Below the pieces are notes generated by a model. It saw only the letters and a program-made list of their open reading frames with translations, did not search any database and had not been told where the DNA came from. 64,000 bases of DNA from Gemmatimonadaceae bacterium (GTDB taxonomy: Bacteria; Gemmatimonadota; Gemmatimonadetes; Gemmatimonadales; Gemmatimonadaceae). The stretch lies in NCBI GenBank assembly GCA_025930755.1, contig JAICOJ010000001.1, positions 61,438 to 125,437 on the forward strand, in the 5' to 3' direction. Below, piece by piece: positions 26,810-37,306 of this stretch. Each line of letters opens with the position of its first letter. Position 1 is the stretch's first letter. The translations under genes and the position numbers were made by a program.

Positions 26810-28540
26810 ATGACATCACCAGGCACTACCATCGACGTCACCGAGGGTTTCACCGCCCTCGGGCTCCGTCCCGCGGTTGTCGAGACGCTCGCGACCCTCG
26901 GGTACGAAGAGCCGACGCCGATTCAGCGTGAGGCGGTTCCGCTTCTCCTCGAGGGACGCGACGTCCTCGGACAGGCGGCAACGGGCACCGGCAAGACCGC
27001 CGCGTTCGCGCTCCCCATGCTCGAGCGCATCTTCACCGCCCCCCCCGACACGGGACGCACCCGCGCGATCCGCGCGCTCGTTCTCGTGCCTACGCGCGAG
27101 CTCGCCATGCAGGTCTCCGAGGCGGTGCATCGCTATGGGAAGTCGTATGGCGCGCGCGTGCTCCCGGTGTACGGCGGCCAGGCGATCGGCGTGCAGCTCA
27201 AGGCGCTGCGCGCCGGCGTCGATGTCATCGTCGCCACGCCCGGGCGCATCGTCGATCACCTGCGGCGTGGCTCCATTCGCCTCGACAGCGTTCGGTTCGT
27301 CGTGCTCGACGAAGCGGACGAAATGCTCGACATGGGCTTCGCCGAGGATCTCGAGGCGGTGCTCGAGGCGCTTCCCACCGAGCGGCAGACGGCGCTCTTC
27401 TCGGCGACGATGGCGGGACGGGTCGCTTCGATCGCCGAGCGTCACCTGCGTGAGCCGGTACGGATCGCGATCGATCGGCAGAGTGCCACCGCCGGCCAGC
27501 TCCCACGCGTTCGACAGGTCGCGTACATCGTCCAGCGTCGCCACAAGCCGGTCGCGCTCGGCCGCGTGCTCGACATGGAGAATCCGACGTCGGCCATCAT
27601 TTTCTGTCGCACGCGGACCGAAGTCGACGAGCTGACCGAGACGCTCGCCGGACGTGGATATCGCGCCGAAGCGCTGCACGGTGGGCTGTCACAGGAGCAA
27701 CGCGACCGGGTCATGCGACGTTTCCGGGACGGTGCGACGGAGCTGCTCATCGCCACCGATGTCGCCGCGCGCGGGCTCGACATCGAATCGGTATCTCACG
27801 TCGTGAACTTCGATGTGCCTTCCGCCCCGGATGCCTACCTGCATCGCATCGGGCGCACCGGGCGCGCGGGCCGGGAAGGTGTCGCGATCACCCTGGCCGA
27901 GCCGCGCGAGCACCGATTGCTGCGGAATTTCGAGCGCCTGACGAGACAGAAGATTCAGGTCCAAACGGTGCCGACGATCGTGGACCTGCGCGCGCGGCGC
28001 CTCGAGGTTCTGCGGGGCTCACTGCGTGAAACTCTGCTCGGCGGCGACCTCGAGCAGCATCGCGTCGTCGTCGAGTCACTGGCCGAGGAGTTCGATGTGC
28101 TGGACGTCGCCGCCGCGGCGGTAAAGCTCGCGCATGAGACCACGGCCGGGAGCTCGCGCGATGCGGAAGCCGTCGAAGAGCTGCCGGTCGCGTCGATACC
28201 GTCGGAAGGGCGAGCGCGTGATGCGCGTGAAGGGCGCAAGCCGCGGCCGAGTCGCGCGGAGGGTCGCCCGCGCCGGGAGCGGACGTTCGCCGACGCCGAT
28301 GTGACCCGCATCTACATCGGCTTGGGTCGAAAGGCGGGGATGCGCCCCGGCGATCTGGTCGGTGCGATCGCCAACGAAGCGGGAATCGATGCGCGCGCGA
28401 TCGGTGCGGTGGACATCGCCGACCGGTTCTCGCTTGTCGAAGTGCCGGACGAGGCGGTCGACGAGATCATCGGCGCCCTTCGGAACACGACGATACGGGG
28501 GAAGAAGGTGGTCGTGCGGAGGGACCGCGGCAGGAATTAG
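26810..28540 (+). CDS. DEAD-box ATP-dependent RNA helicase with DbpA-type C-terminal domain
   Basis: 576 residues from ATG 26810 (GAAGAG 9 nt upstream); the frame is open to 26717 through the repeat, and ATG 26783 is an alternative. Motifs in order: Q motif YEEPTPIQ, Walker A ATGTGKT (57-63), PTRELAMQ, VLDEADEMLDMGF, FSATM, VATPGRIVDHL, and HRIGRTGRAGREG. A charged linker precedes the C-terminal DbpA RNA-binding domain (TRIYIGLGRKAGMRPGDLVGA...). Similar to DeaD/CsdA, which unwinds RNA during ribosome assembly and cold adaptation; the gene for ribosomal protein S21 follows. Confidence 0.93.
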   Translation: MTSPGTTIDVTEGFTALGLRPAVVETLATLGYEEPTPIQREAVPLLLEGRDVLGQAATGTGKTAAFALPMLERIFTAPPDTGRTRAIRALVLVPTRELAMQVSEAVHRYGKSYGARVLPVYGGQAIGVQLKALRAGVDVIVATPGRIVDHLRRGSIRLDSVRFVVLDEADEMLDMGFAEDLEAVLEALPTERQTALFSATMAGRVASIAERHLREPVRIAIDRQSATAGQLPRVRQVAYIVQRRHKPVALGRVLDMENPTSAIIFCRTRTEVDELTETLAGRGYRAEALHGGLSQEQRDRVMRRFRDGATELLIATDVAARGLDIESVSHVVNFDVPSAPDAYLHRIGRTGRAGREGVAITLAEPREHRLLRNFERLTRQKIQVQTVPTIVDLRARRLEVLRGSLRETLLGGDLEQHRVVVESLAEEFDVLDVAAAAVKLAHETTAGSSRDAEAVEELPVASIPSEGRARDAREGRKPRPSRAEGRPRRERTFADADVTRIYIGLGRKAGMRPGDLVGAIANEAGIDARAIGAVDIADRFSLVEVPDEAVDEIIGALRNTTIRGKKVVVRRDRGRN

Positions 28541-28658
28541 GGGTCAGGAGTCAGGAGTCAGGGGTCAGGGTATGGGTGGCAGGAGAGAACGCCCATCGCC
28601 TCTCCTGACCCATTACCCTGACACCCCCCTGATCCCTGACCCCTGACTCCTGACCCCT
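28541..28658. repeat. GTCAGGA heptamer hairpin element (variant core)
   Basis: Starts directly after the helicase TAG stop: GGGTCAGGAGTCAGGAGTCA... facing ...TGACCCCTGACTCCTGACCCC. The apical stem is GCAGGAGAG / CTCTCCTGAC. This copy lacks the CTCATC(T/A)GATGAG core seen in the other three members. Both ends read TAG outward. Confidence 0.85.
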
Positions 28659-28667
28659 AGTCTCATG

Positions 28668-28696
28668 TTGCTCCCCCTCCGCAAATCCCATATTTT
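28668..28696 (+). promoter_or_regulatory. Putative promoter of rpsU
   Basis: -35 TTGCTC (28668-28673), 17 bp spacer, -10 TATTTT (28691-28696). The predicted leader is about 165 nt and contains a strong hairpin at 28740-28766 (GGGGG, bulged C, TCGC pairing with GCGACCCCC). Apart from this promoter and leader the stretch 28659-28867 shows nothing else. Confidence 0.5.
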
Positions 28697-28867
28697 GGCC
28701 AATTACCGCGGGTGCCAGACACGCGTCATCCGTGGGGACGGGGGCTCGCAGTCTCGCGCGACCCCCATCGTGTTCCACCCTGCCAGCGACGTCACCTGCC
28801 AGAATGGAGCGCGAGCGCGTCACTCGCACGCCGGCGAGCGGCCGTACCGCGAGGAGGAGGATCCAGC

Positions 28868-29050
28868 GTGGTCGAAGTGAAGTTGGACGACGTCGACCGT
28901 ATCGAGTGGGCGCTCAAGACCTTCAAGAAGAAGGTCCAGCGGGCGGGTGTGCTCCAGGATCTGCGGCGCAAGCGGCATTACGTGAAGCCGAGTGAAGCGC
29001 GTCAGCAGAAAGCGGCGGCGGCACGCCGGCGCAAGCGTTCCCGCGGTTGA
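28868..29050 (+). CDS. rpsU: 30S ribosomal protein S21
   Basis: 60 residues starting at GTG 28868, preceded by the very strong GAGGAGGAGGA. Basic throughout, with the S21 pattern: VKLDDVDRIEWALKTFKKKV, then RRKRHYVKPSEARQQKAAAA and a RRRKRSRG tail. S21 is a small-subunit protein near the 3' end of 16S rRNA and is needed for initiation on structured or Shine-Dalgarno-bearing mRNAs. A perfect terminator follows. Confidence 0.95.
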   Translation: MVEVKLDDVDRIEWALKTFKKKVQRAGVLQDLRRKRHYVKPSEARQQKAAAARRRKRSRG

Positions 29051-29052
29051 CG

Positions 29053-29101
29053 CCAAAAGCCAGGTGAAACGGCCAGCCCGCGCTGGCCGTTCGCTTTTGG
29101 G
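29053..29101 (+). terminator. Hairpin terminator after rpsU
   Basis: Inner perfect 10 bp stem AACGGCCAGC / GCTGGCCGTT (29068-29091, loop CCGC) within an outer CCAAAAGC / GCTTTTGG stem, which also supplies a T run. The following 29102-29320 shows no gene. Confidence 0.8.
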
Positions 29102-29320
29102 TAACGGGCGGGGTTCACTCTCGCAACAACGCTTGCGTTTGTGTGTCTGCATTGGCAACATAGTGCACTTCCCACCGCGCCCCGGGTCCCAACCGAAGGA
29201 GCGCCTCAGGGCGACGATGCCGTTGCCCGCCTTCACACCGGCCCGTCGCCGGTTCCGAGGTGATGCCATCATTCACGCGGCACCACCGTCGTCGATGATC
29301 TCTCCGCGTCAGCGTCTCGT

Positions 29321-30172
29321 ATGAATCCCGAGCCGCACGGCGAACGCATCGTTCGTGACACGACGTCGCCCCGGCCGTTCGTTTCGGCTGACCATCACAC
29401 ACCGGATGGGGGCGCCACGGAGCTCGAGGCGGCGCAACGCGCGCTTGCCTCCGAGCACGTTCGGCTCACCGACGCGCTTTCGCGAGCGGAGAGCGCGTTG
29501 GCCATGCGGGATGAGGTGCTCGCCATCGTCGCGCACGACTTGCGCGCGCCACTGAATGCCGTGCAATCGAGCGCCGCGTTCCTGACGGATGTGGAGCTCG
29601 CAGAGCCCGAGCGCAGGCGATTGCTCGATGTCATCCGTCGCGCGGCCTCGAGCATGAACCGGCTCATCGAGGACCTGCTGGACGTGTCGCGGATGGAGAG
29701 CGGAGCGTTCACCGTCGAGCTGCGAGAGCTGGATGTGGCGGCGCTGGCCGGCGAGGTCTGCGAGCAGTTTCGTCTGCAGGCCACGGAAGGGGGGCGCTCG
29801 CTCGAGTGCAAGGTCGAGCACGCTGTTCCTCCCGTGCGCGGCGACCGCGATCGGCTGTCACAGGTTCTGGAGAACCTCATCAGCAACGCGCTGCGGTTCA
29901 CGCCGGCGGGCGGCTCGGTTACGGTTCGCGTGACGCGGCAGGGATCCGACTCGGTGGTGTGCTCGGTATCGGACACGGGCGTCGGCATTCCACCCGAAGA
30001 GCTCCCGCACCTGTTCGAGCGCTTCTGGCAGGCGCGGCGTTATCGGCGCGGCGGGGCGGGGCTGGGTCTCGCGATCGCGCGCGGAGTCGTCGAGGCGCAC
30101 GGCTCCGCGCTCGCGGTGGAGAGCGAACCAGGGCGGGGCAGCGTGTTCTCGTTCGTCCTCCGAAGCGACTGA
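29321..30172 (+). CDS. Sensor histidine kinase (HisKA-HATPase), cytosolic
   Basis: 283 residues from ATG 29321. After ~60 residues with no recognised sensor domain comes HisKA with LAIVAHDLRAPLNAVQS (His72) and HATPase_c with NLISNALRFTPAGG, SDTGVGIPPEE, FERFWQ and GGAGLGLAIARGVVEAHG. No membrane segment and no adjacent response regulator. A short orphan kinase, possibly acting through protein partners. Confidence 0.88.
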   Translation: MNPEPHGERIVRDTTSPRPFVSADHHTPDGGATELEAAQRALASEHVRLTDALSRAESALAMRDEVLAIVAHDLRAPLNAVQSSAAFLTDVELAEPERRRLLDVIRRAASSMNRLIEDLLDVSRMESGAFTVELRELDVAALAGEVCEQFRLQATEGGRSLECKVEHAVPPVRGDRDRLSQVLENLISNALRFTPAGGSVTVRVTRQGSDSVVCSVSDTGVGIPPEELPHLFERFWQARRYRRGGAGLGLAIARGVVEAHGSALAVESEPGRGSVFSFVLRSD

Positions 30173-30306
30173 CCGGAACGTCAGGAGTGCTTTAATCCAC
30201 CGGCGCTTTCGCCCGCTTCCATCTACGGTTCCACAGTTCTTGCAAAAGCCCCTTCCGTCCGGACGCGAGACCCGAGTCCGGGGGCCAGATCATTCGGAGG
30301 GAGAAC

Positions 30307-30888
30307 ATGCGGATCCAATACAAGATTCTCGGCAGTGTGATGGCGGTCACGATGCTTGGCTTCTCGGCGTGCCGGGATGCCGAGTACGCCGATCGCGACA
30401 CCGCTGCGGTCGTGACTGACACGACCGCCGTGGGCGGCAACGTCGAGGCGTATAGCGACGCGAACGCGGTGGCCTTCATCCAGACGGTGAACACGGGTGA
30501 GGTCGAGGCGGCCACGCTCGCGAAGACGAAGGCGACGGATGCCGAGATCAAGGCGTTCGCGCGCCAGATGGAGATGGACCACACGACGATGAAGAACGAA
30601 GTCGCGGAGGCCGCGCAGCGTCTAGGACTGTCGACGACGGCGACCGATGAGGATGTCCTCGAGGATCATCAGGAGGACATGCGCGAGCTGAATGAAGCAG
30701 CGGCCGGCAACGACTTCGACGACAAGTACATCGACGAGCAGGTCGAAGCGCACAAGAACGCGCTGGACAAGATCGACGACGCGATCGAGAAGACGCAGAA
30801 CGCCGAGTTCAAGGCCCTGCTACAGAAGGCCCGCGGCGCGGTGGATGGACACCTGAAGCGCGCGGAACAGCTGGACAAGAAGGTCTAG
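30307..30888 (+). CDS. DUF4142 domain lipoprotein
   Basis: 193 residues; GGAGGGAGAAC immediately precedes ATG 30307. The signal peptide ends in the lipobox FSAC (Cys22). The rest is a ferritin-like helical bundle of the DUF4142 family: ANAVAFIQTVNTGEVEAATLA, AKTKATDAEIKAFARQMEMD(H), DDKYIDEQVEAHKNALDKID. Family members are secreted or envelope proteins of unknown function. Its His/Glu pattern could bind metal but this was not tested. Confidence 0.88.
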   Translation: MRIQYKILGSVMAVTMLGFSACRDAEYADRDTAAVVTDTTAVGGNVEAYSDANAVAFIQTVNTGEVEAATLAKTKATDAEIKAFARQMEMDHTTMKNEVAEAAQRLGLSTTATDEDVLEDHQEDMRELNEAAAGNDFDDKYIDEQVEAHKNALDKIDDAIEKTQNAEFKALLQKARGAVDGHLKRAEQLDKKV

Positions 30889-30895
30889 GAGCTGG

Positions 30896-31050
<155 letters not shown>

Positions 31051-31053
<3 letters not shown>

Positions 31054-33486
31054 CGGCTGCGCGCTGGCGCGCTGCCGCTCCTTCACGTACCGATCCAGCC
31101 ACTCGACCATCTCCCAGAGCACGTGCCCCACCGACTCCCGGGCCCGATAGCCGTGCGATTCGGAGGGGAGGAGAACGTACCGCACCACTCCGCCATTCCC
31201 CTTGATCGCGGCGAACATCCGGTCCGACTGGACGGGGAACGTACCCGAGTTGTTGTCGGCCTCGCCGTGGATCATCAGCACCGGCTCGTTGATTTGGTGC
31301 GCGTAGGTGAACGGCGACATCTTCATGTACGTGTCCTGCGCCTTCCAGAAGTCCCGCTCCTCGGCCTGGAAGCCGAAGGGGGTCAGCGTCCGGTTGTAGG
31401 CGCCGCTGCGCGCGATCCCCGTCCGGAAGAGATCCGAATGCGCGAGCAGGTTCGCCGTCATGAAGGCGCCGTACGAGTGACCGCCGATGGCGATCCGCTC
31501 CCGATCCGCCACGCCACGGCGCACGACCTCATCCACCGCCGCCTTCGCTCCCGCTACGAGCTGGTCGATGTACGTGTCGTTAGGCTCGGCCGACCCTTCT
31601 CCCACGATCGGCATCGCCGGGTCGTCGAGCACGCCGTAGCCTTGCGTCAGGAGGAAGAGGTGCGACGCGCCCTGCGGGCGCACGAACCGATACGGGGATC
31701 CGCGCACCTGGGCGGCCGCCGCGGCAGTCTTGAATTCCTGCGGATAGGCCCAGAAGAGGAATGGAAGTGGGCCGCGCGACCGGTCGTACCCGGCGGGCAG
31801 GTAGAGCGTGGCCGAGAGGTCTACTCCGTCGGCGCGCTTGTACTTGATCAGCTCGCGGGTGACGCCGGCGAACTGCGGCGCCGGATCCTTGAACTCGGTG
31901 AGCGCCGTCACCCGATTCGCGCGGAGATCGCGCAGGAAATAGTTCGGGGCCTCCGTGACCGATTCCCGGCGGGTGATCACCCGACGCGCATCCGCGTCGA
32001 GCACCGTGACGACGGACTCGTAGTACGGCGCCTGGGACCGCCAGAGACGCGTCGTCTTGCCCGTCGCGAGCTCGATCCGATCGAGGAAGGGACGGTCACC
32101 GTCGGTGGAGGCGCCGTCGCCGGTGAGATACGCGAACCGTCCGTCGCGCGTGGTGAGCAGGACAGGGGTGCCTAACGGACCGGGCACGGTGACGAAGCTG
32201 CCGGGCGCTCCGTAGCGGTCTTCCGACGAGCGGTCGAACAGCAGGCGCGGCCCACTCGCTGCGCCTGGCGTGATCGCGGAGATGCGCTCGCGGCGCGTCT
32301 TCCACCATCCCTCGGACACGATCGCGAGACGATCGCTCGCCCACACGACATCATCGATCCGGTAGCCAGCGTCAATGAGGGTGCGCGGCTCCCCGTCGAA
32401 CGGCGCCGCCAGCGCCACGAGACGGTCGCGACGGTCCGCCGTGCGCGAGGGGTCGCCGTTGTCGAGCGCTTCTACCCAGACGAGCGTCGCCGGCGCATCC
32501 TGCCGCCAGGTTGCCTCACGCGGACCGGGAACCGTCGCGTCGCGCGCAATCGACATCTCCTCGATGAGCGGACGATCGGTCACTCGCTTCACCATCCGGC
32601 CTTCGAGATCCCAGACCTCGATGCGCTGCGGGAAGCGAAAAACCGGAACCACGTAGGAGAAGGGGCGGTGCGACGTCGTCACCAGCAGGTAGCGCGAATC
32701 GGGCGACGGCTGCACGGAAAGATGAATCCCCGCGTCGCCAATGAGTCGTGCCGGCCCGTCGGCGGAAACGATCGCGATGCGACTCGTCGCGTAGTGCTCG
32801 AACAGCCTCTCGTCCGCGGGCGTCTCGAGCAGATCCTGATACGTCCGGTTCGGTGCCGCGCGACCGGATGCTTCCTGGACGACCGGACCCGTTGGCGTGA
32901 TCGATCGCGTCGGCTCCGCACCACGGTCCGATGGGATGACCTTGCACGCCAGGCGCGCGGTGTCGATCCACCGGCAGGGCGACCCGATCGTCGCGTTGAG
33001 CGACGGTGCGTCGGCACGACGGGCGCTGCCCGTGGCGACGTCGGCGATCCAGAGGCTCACCATGCTGTCCGACGTCACCGTGAACGCAATACGCTTCGAG
33101 TCTTCCGACCACTGCGGGGCGCCGATGCGCGCACCTGGTGGCGTCTCGATGCGACGCTCGGACGGCGCGCTGGTTCCGGACGCGATCGCTCGCAAACGCA
33201 GCCCGGTCCCGGTCATTTCCCGCGATTGCCCTCCCGTTCGCGGATTGATGCGCAGCCCCGCGAGGCGAAGCTCCGGCTCCGACAACTCCGCGATCGACGG
33301 CAGCGACGCGCGCTCCGCTAACAGGAGCCAGCCTCGGTCGGGGCTGACGAACACCGCTGGTGTTTGCTGCGCGTCGAGGATGGCGGCGATCGGCGCGGGC
33401 GGCTGCCGATACCCTTCCTGCGCACCTGTGACCGTAGGAAGAGCGGCGAGGACGAGAACGGTGGTAAGGCGCATCGAGCGAGTCAT
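31051..33486 (-). CDS. S9 family (S9D glutamyl endopeptidase-like) prolyl oligopeptidase, secreted
   Basis: 811 residues with a signal peptide ending at VTGAQ. Residues ~30-560 form a beta-propeller that gates the active site. The C-terminal alpha/beta-hydrolase domain begins near DGVDLSATLYLPAGYD. Catalytic triad by motif: Ser in GGHSYGAFM (~665), Asp in HGEADNNSGTFP (~741), His in PSESHGYRA (~777). The DNNSGTFP form is typical of S9D enzymes. Its stop codon is the TAG at the edge of a repeat element. Likely works in the periplasm on short peptides. Confidence 0.92.
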
Positions 33487-33582
33487 GGGGCCTCGCGGTT
33501 AGGAGACAGAGACGGGCGTCCAATCTACCATGGCTGAGTACGCGTCAGGAGGTCCATGCGCTGGGCCTCGGCGGGCTGGCAT

Positions 33583-33750
33583 CCAGGTTCATGGGGTGGA
33601 TCACGCGGATTGCTCCGTGCGCTGTGATCCCTCCTCCCCAGGAGCAAGAAGCAGCTGCTTTTTCCCGCGCGAGGAGAGTCGGCCGGCACCAGGGACGATT
33701 CGCGTGATCCGCGCCTCTTCCGCGTAATCCGCGTCGCCTCATGAACCTGG
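33583..33750. repeat. Hairpin element with GGATTACGC / GGATCACGC words
   Basis: Outer arms CCAGGTTCAT (33583-33592) and ATGAACCTGG (33741-33750) are perfect complements. Inside, GGATCACGCGGATTGC faces CGCGTGATCCGCGCCTCTTC CGCGTAATCCGCG-type words. A perfect ...GCAGCTGC... lies near the middle. It occupies the divergent gap 33487-33867; the rest of that gap shows no gene and no clear promoter apart from TAGATT on the minus strand near 33523-33528. Confidence 0.75.
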
Positions 33751-33867
33751 AAGCGAGCCGTCCTGGTTAATGTGCGGTAAGGCCACGCATAACCGTCTTG
33801 CGCACTCGCGCCCGAAAGGCTTAGACAAGGGGTCAGGCGTCCACCCTCCCTCACTCCGTACGAGCTC

Positions 33868-36800
33868 ATGCGCTCCTTAATCGTCGCCGCCCTTGCCGCC
33901 GTCATCGGCCTACCGGCCAGCGCTCAGGAACAGAAAGCCGACTCCGCCAAGAAAGGCCTTCCACTCAAGACCGAGCGGACGGTCAAGCTCACCACCGACG
34001 AGGGTACCTGGCTCTCCCTCGACGTCTCGCCGGATGGCCGCACGATCGTCTTCGAGATGGTCGGAGACATCTACACGCTGCCCATCGGCGGCGGTCAGGC
34101 AACGCGGATTACCGATGGGCCCGCCTTCGATGTGCAGCCACGCTTCTCGCCCGATGGGAAGCAGATCGCCTTCGTCAGCGACCGGTCCGGGTCGGACAAC
34201 GTCTGGGTCATGGACGCCGACGGCAAGAACGCGAAGGCCGTCACCAAGGGCGAGAAGATCCAGTTCGTGTCCCCCGAGTGGACGCCGGATGGGCGCTTCC
34301 TGGTCGTCTCGCGCAACTCGGCGCAGTTCGCGCCGGTCTACGATCTCTACCTCTATCACAAGGACGGCGGGGCGGGGCTGAAGATGACCGGCGCGACTCC
34401 GGCGCCGAGCGGTCCGCCCAATCCCTTCGCGCCGCCCCCGCCTAACAACTACGTCGGCGCGGCATTCGGCAAGGATGGACGGTACCTGTACGTGGCCGCT
34501 CGGCAGGGCGCGGGCGGGTACAATCAGACCTCGTTCGGGTGGCAGATCGCCGTCTACGACCGCGAGACGGGACAGATCTTCGCCCGCACCGACGCGCTCG
34601 GCGGCGCGATGCGCCCGGTGATCAGCCCGGATGGAAAGCTCATGGTGTACGGCACGCGCGCCGACAGCGTCACGTCGCTGCGCGTTCGCGATCTGACGAC
34701 GGGTGATGAACGGTGGCTCGTTCAAAACGTCCAGCGCGACGATCAGGAGTCGCGCTTCACGCGTGATCTTCTCCCCGGTTCGGCGTTTACGCCCGATGGA
34801 CAGGCGGTGGTCACCTCGTTTGGCGGCAAGCTCTGGCGAGTGGACGTCGCCTCGGGTCGCTCGGTCCAGATTCCGTTCACCGCCGGCATCGACATCGGAC
34901 TGGGACCCCTGTCGAAGTTCGAGTACCAGCTCAACGACTCGACGCTCACCGTGCAGCAGGTCCGCGGCGCGCGTCCCTCGCCCGATGGCAAGCGCCTCGC
35001 GTTCACGGCGCTCGACAAGGTGTGGGTGATGGACCTGCCCCGCGGCACGCCGCGGCGCCTCACGACGACCGGGCGGGGAATCGGGGAGCATGCCCCGGTG
35101 TGGGCCCCGGATGGTCGATACGTCGCGTACGTGACGTGGACCGACCAGGGGGGCGACGTCATGCGCGTGCGTACCGATCGACGCGCTCAGCCGGAGCGCC
35201 TCACGACGCAGCAGGCATTCTACGAGCAGCTCAACTACTCGCCGGATGGACGGCGCCTCGTCGTGGCGCGCGGTCCACGGCAGCAGCGTGTGGAGCACGA
35301 GGAGTTCACACGCAATCCGTTCGCGGCCGGCATCGAGCTCGTGTGGCTCCCCGCGACGGGCGGTGACGCGCGCGTCATCACGCCGATGACGTTCTACGGC
35401 TATCCGCACTTCACGCGCGACACGGCACGCGTCTACCTGTACGATCCGCGCGACGGCCTCGTCTCGATGCGCTTCGATGGCACCGATCGCAAGGCGCACA
35501 TCAAAGTCACCGGCAACATGGATGCGCGCCGCAATCCGCCGCAGCCCAATCCAGCCGACGAGATCATCGTCTCTCCGGACGGCGATCGCGTCCTGGCGCA
35601 GGTGGACGGGAACGTCTACGTGCTCTCGATCCCGGTGATCGGCGGAACGACACCCATGGTCAACGTCGCGAACCCGGCGAACGCCCAGGTGCCGTCACGC
35701 CGGCTCACGCGCATCGGCGGGGATTTCGTCGGATGGTATCGGGATGCGCAGCGCGTGCATTACTCGATCGGCCATTCGTACTTCACGTATGACCTTCCGC
35801 GCGCCGACTCGCTCCAGCGCGATTCCACCGCACGGGCGGATTCGCTCAAGCGCGTGACCGCGGCCGCGCAGCCTGATTCCGCGCGCGTCGATACCGCGCG
35901 CGCGGGCGGGGCCCCCGCGGAGAACGTCGCGCGCACCCCGGCGGACTCGGCCAGAGTCGCGCAGGCCGATACGGCAAAGAAGGCCAAGCCGGCGTACGAG
36001 CCCGAACGGGTCGACGTGCTCATCACCGTGCAGCGCGATCGGCCGAAAGGCACCGTCGTGCTCCGGGGGGCACGCGCCATCACCATGAAGGGCGATGAGG
36101 TCATCGAGAACGCCGACATCGTCGTGACCGACAACCGGATTACCGCCGTGGGCGCGCGCGGCAGCGTCTCCGTTCCCGCCGGTGCGCGCGTCATCGACGT
36201 CGCCGGCAAGACGATCATGCCAGGCTGGGTGGACATCCACGCACACATGTGGCCGGGCTTCGGCATTCACCCCATCCAGCCGTGGGAGTACTACGCGAAT
36301 CTCGCGTATGGAGTCACGACGACGCGCGATCCACAGACGTCGACGACGGACGTCCTCTCCTACGGCGACCTCGTCGAGACGGGCGAGATGATCGGCCCGC
36401 GCGTGTACTCCACCGGTCCGGGGGTCTTCTGGGCCGACGACATCAAGAGCCTGGACGATGCTCGCGACCTGCTCAAGCGCTACACGGAGTTTTACGGCAT
36501 CAAGACCATCAAGCAGTACATGGTCGGCGATCGGAAGGTGCGACAGTGGGTGATCATGGCCGCCCGCGAGCTCGGCCTAACGCCGACGCTCGAGGGAGGG
36601 CTCGACTTCAAGAAAAACCTCACCGAAGCGATCGACGGGTACGCCGGCATCGAGCACTCGCTGCCGATCGCGCCGCTCTACAACGACGTGGTGAGCGTCC
36701 TGGCGCAGAGCGGCGTCACCTATACGCCCACCCTCCTCGTCCAGTACGGCGGACCGTGGGCCGAGAACTATTGGTACCAGCATCACGACATTCTGAAGGA

Positions 36801-37305
36801 CTCGAAGGTCGCGCGCTGGGTTCCGAAGCAGGAGATCCACCGTCGAGGCCTCCGCCGACAAGGCTGGTGGCACGACAGCCAGTATTCTTTCAAGCTGCTC
36901 GCGGAGCAGGCGAAGAAGATCGTCGAAGCGGGCGGCCGGGTGGGACTTGGCGGCCATGGACAGATGCAGGGACTCGGCGTCCACTGGGAGCTCTGGTCGA
37001 TCGCGTCGGGCGGGATGAAGAATCACGATGTCCTTCGCGTGGGGACGGTCTTCGGCGCCGAGGCGATTGGATTCGGCAAGGAGCTGGGGACGCTCGAAGG
37101 AGGGAAGCTCGCGGACCTTCAGGTGCTCGACGCGAACCCGCTCGAGAACATCCGCAACACCAACACGATTCGCTACGTGATGAAGAACGGGCGACTCTAC
37201 GAGGCGGAGACGCTGACGGAGATCTGGCCGCGCCAGCGCGCGATCGAGCGGCCATGGTGGTGGGAGCCGGAGCGCCCGCTGGCGGAGGGGGCAGGGACAC
37301 CCTAA
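33868..37305 (+). CDS. PD40 beta-propeller protein fused to amidohydrolase
   Basis: 1145 residues. Signal peptide ends at GLPASAQ. Residues ~35-640 contain repeated TolB/PD40 blades with the SPDG(K/R) signature (for example FSPDGKQIAFVSDRSGSDNVW). Residues ~650-715 are a low-complexity linker rich in ADS/DTA. The C-terminal ~430 residues are an amidohydrolase TIM barrel: VLRGARAITMKGDEVIENADIVV, then GWVDIHAHMWPG with the metal-binding HxH near residue 790, YAGIEHSLP, LGGHGQMQG and GKLADLQVLDANP. A secreted or periplasmic hydrolase, probably acting on cyclic or acyl dipeptide-like substrates (inference from family). Confidence 0.92.
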   Translation: MRSLIVAALAAVIGLPASAQEQKADSAKKGLPLKTERTVKLTTDEGTWLSLDVSPDGRTIVFEMVGDIYTLPIGGGQATRITDGPAFDVQPRFSPDGKQIAFVSDRSGSDNVWVMDADGKNAKAVTKGEKIQFVSPEWTPDGRFLVVSRNSAQFAPVYDLYLYHKDGGAGLKMTGATPAPSGPPNPFAPPPPNNYVGAAFGKDGRYLYVAARQGAGGYNQTSFGWQIAVYDRETGQIFARTDALGGAMRPVISPDGKLMVYGTRADSVTSLRVRDLTTGDERWLVQNVQRDDQESRFTRDLLPGSAFTPDGQAVVTSFGGKLWRVDVASGRSVQIPFTAGIDIGLGPLSKFEYQLNDSTLTVQQVRGARPSPDGKRLAFTALDKVWVMDLPRGTPRRLTTTGRGIGEHAPVWAPDGRYVAYVTWTDQGGDVMRVRTDRRAQPERLTTQQAFYEQLNYSPDGRRLVVARGPRQQRVEHEEFTRNPFAAGIELVWLPATGGDARVITPMTFYGYPHFTRDTARVYLYDPRDGLVSMRFDGTDRKAHIKVTGNMDARRNPPQPNPADEIIVSPDGDRVLAQVDGNVYVLSIPVIGGTTPMVNVANPANAQVPSRRLTRIGGDFVGWYRDAQRVHYSIGHSYFTYDLPRADSLQRDSTARADSLKRVTAAAQPDSARVDTARAGGAPAENVARTPADSARVAQADTAKKAKPAYEPERVDVLITVQRDRPKGTVVLRGARAITMKGDEVIENADIVVTDNRITAVGARGSVSVPAGARVIDVAGKTIMPGWVDIHAHMWPGFGIHPIQPWEYYANLAYGVTTTRDPQTSTTDVLSYGDLVETGEMIGPRVYSTGPGVFWADDIKSLDDARDLLKRYTEFYGIKTIKQYMVGDRKVRQWVIMAARELGLTPTLEGGLDFKKNLTEAIDGYAGIEHSLPIAPLYNDVVSVLAQSGVTYTPTLLVQYGGPWAENYWYQHHDILKDSKVARWVPKQEIHRRGLRRQGWWHDSQYSFKLLAEQAKKIVEAGGRVGLGGHGQMQGLGVHWELWSIASGGMKNHDVLRVGTVFGAEAIGFGKELGTLEGGKLADLQVLDANPLENIRNTNTIRYVMKNGRLYEAETLTEIWPRQRAIERPWWWEPERPLAEGAGTP

Positions 37306-37306
37306 A

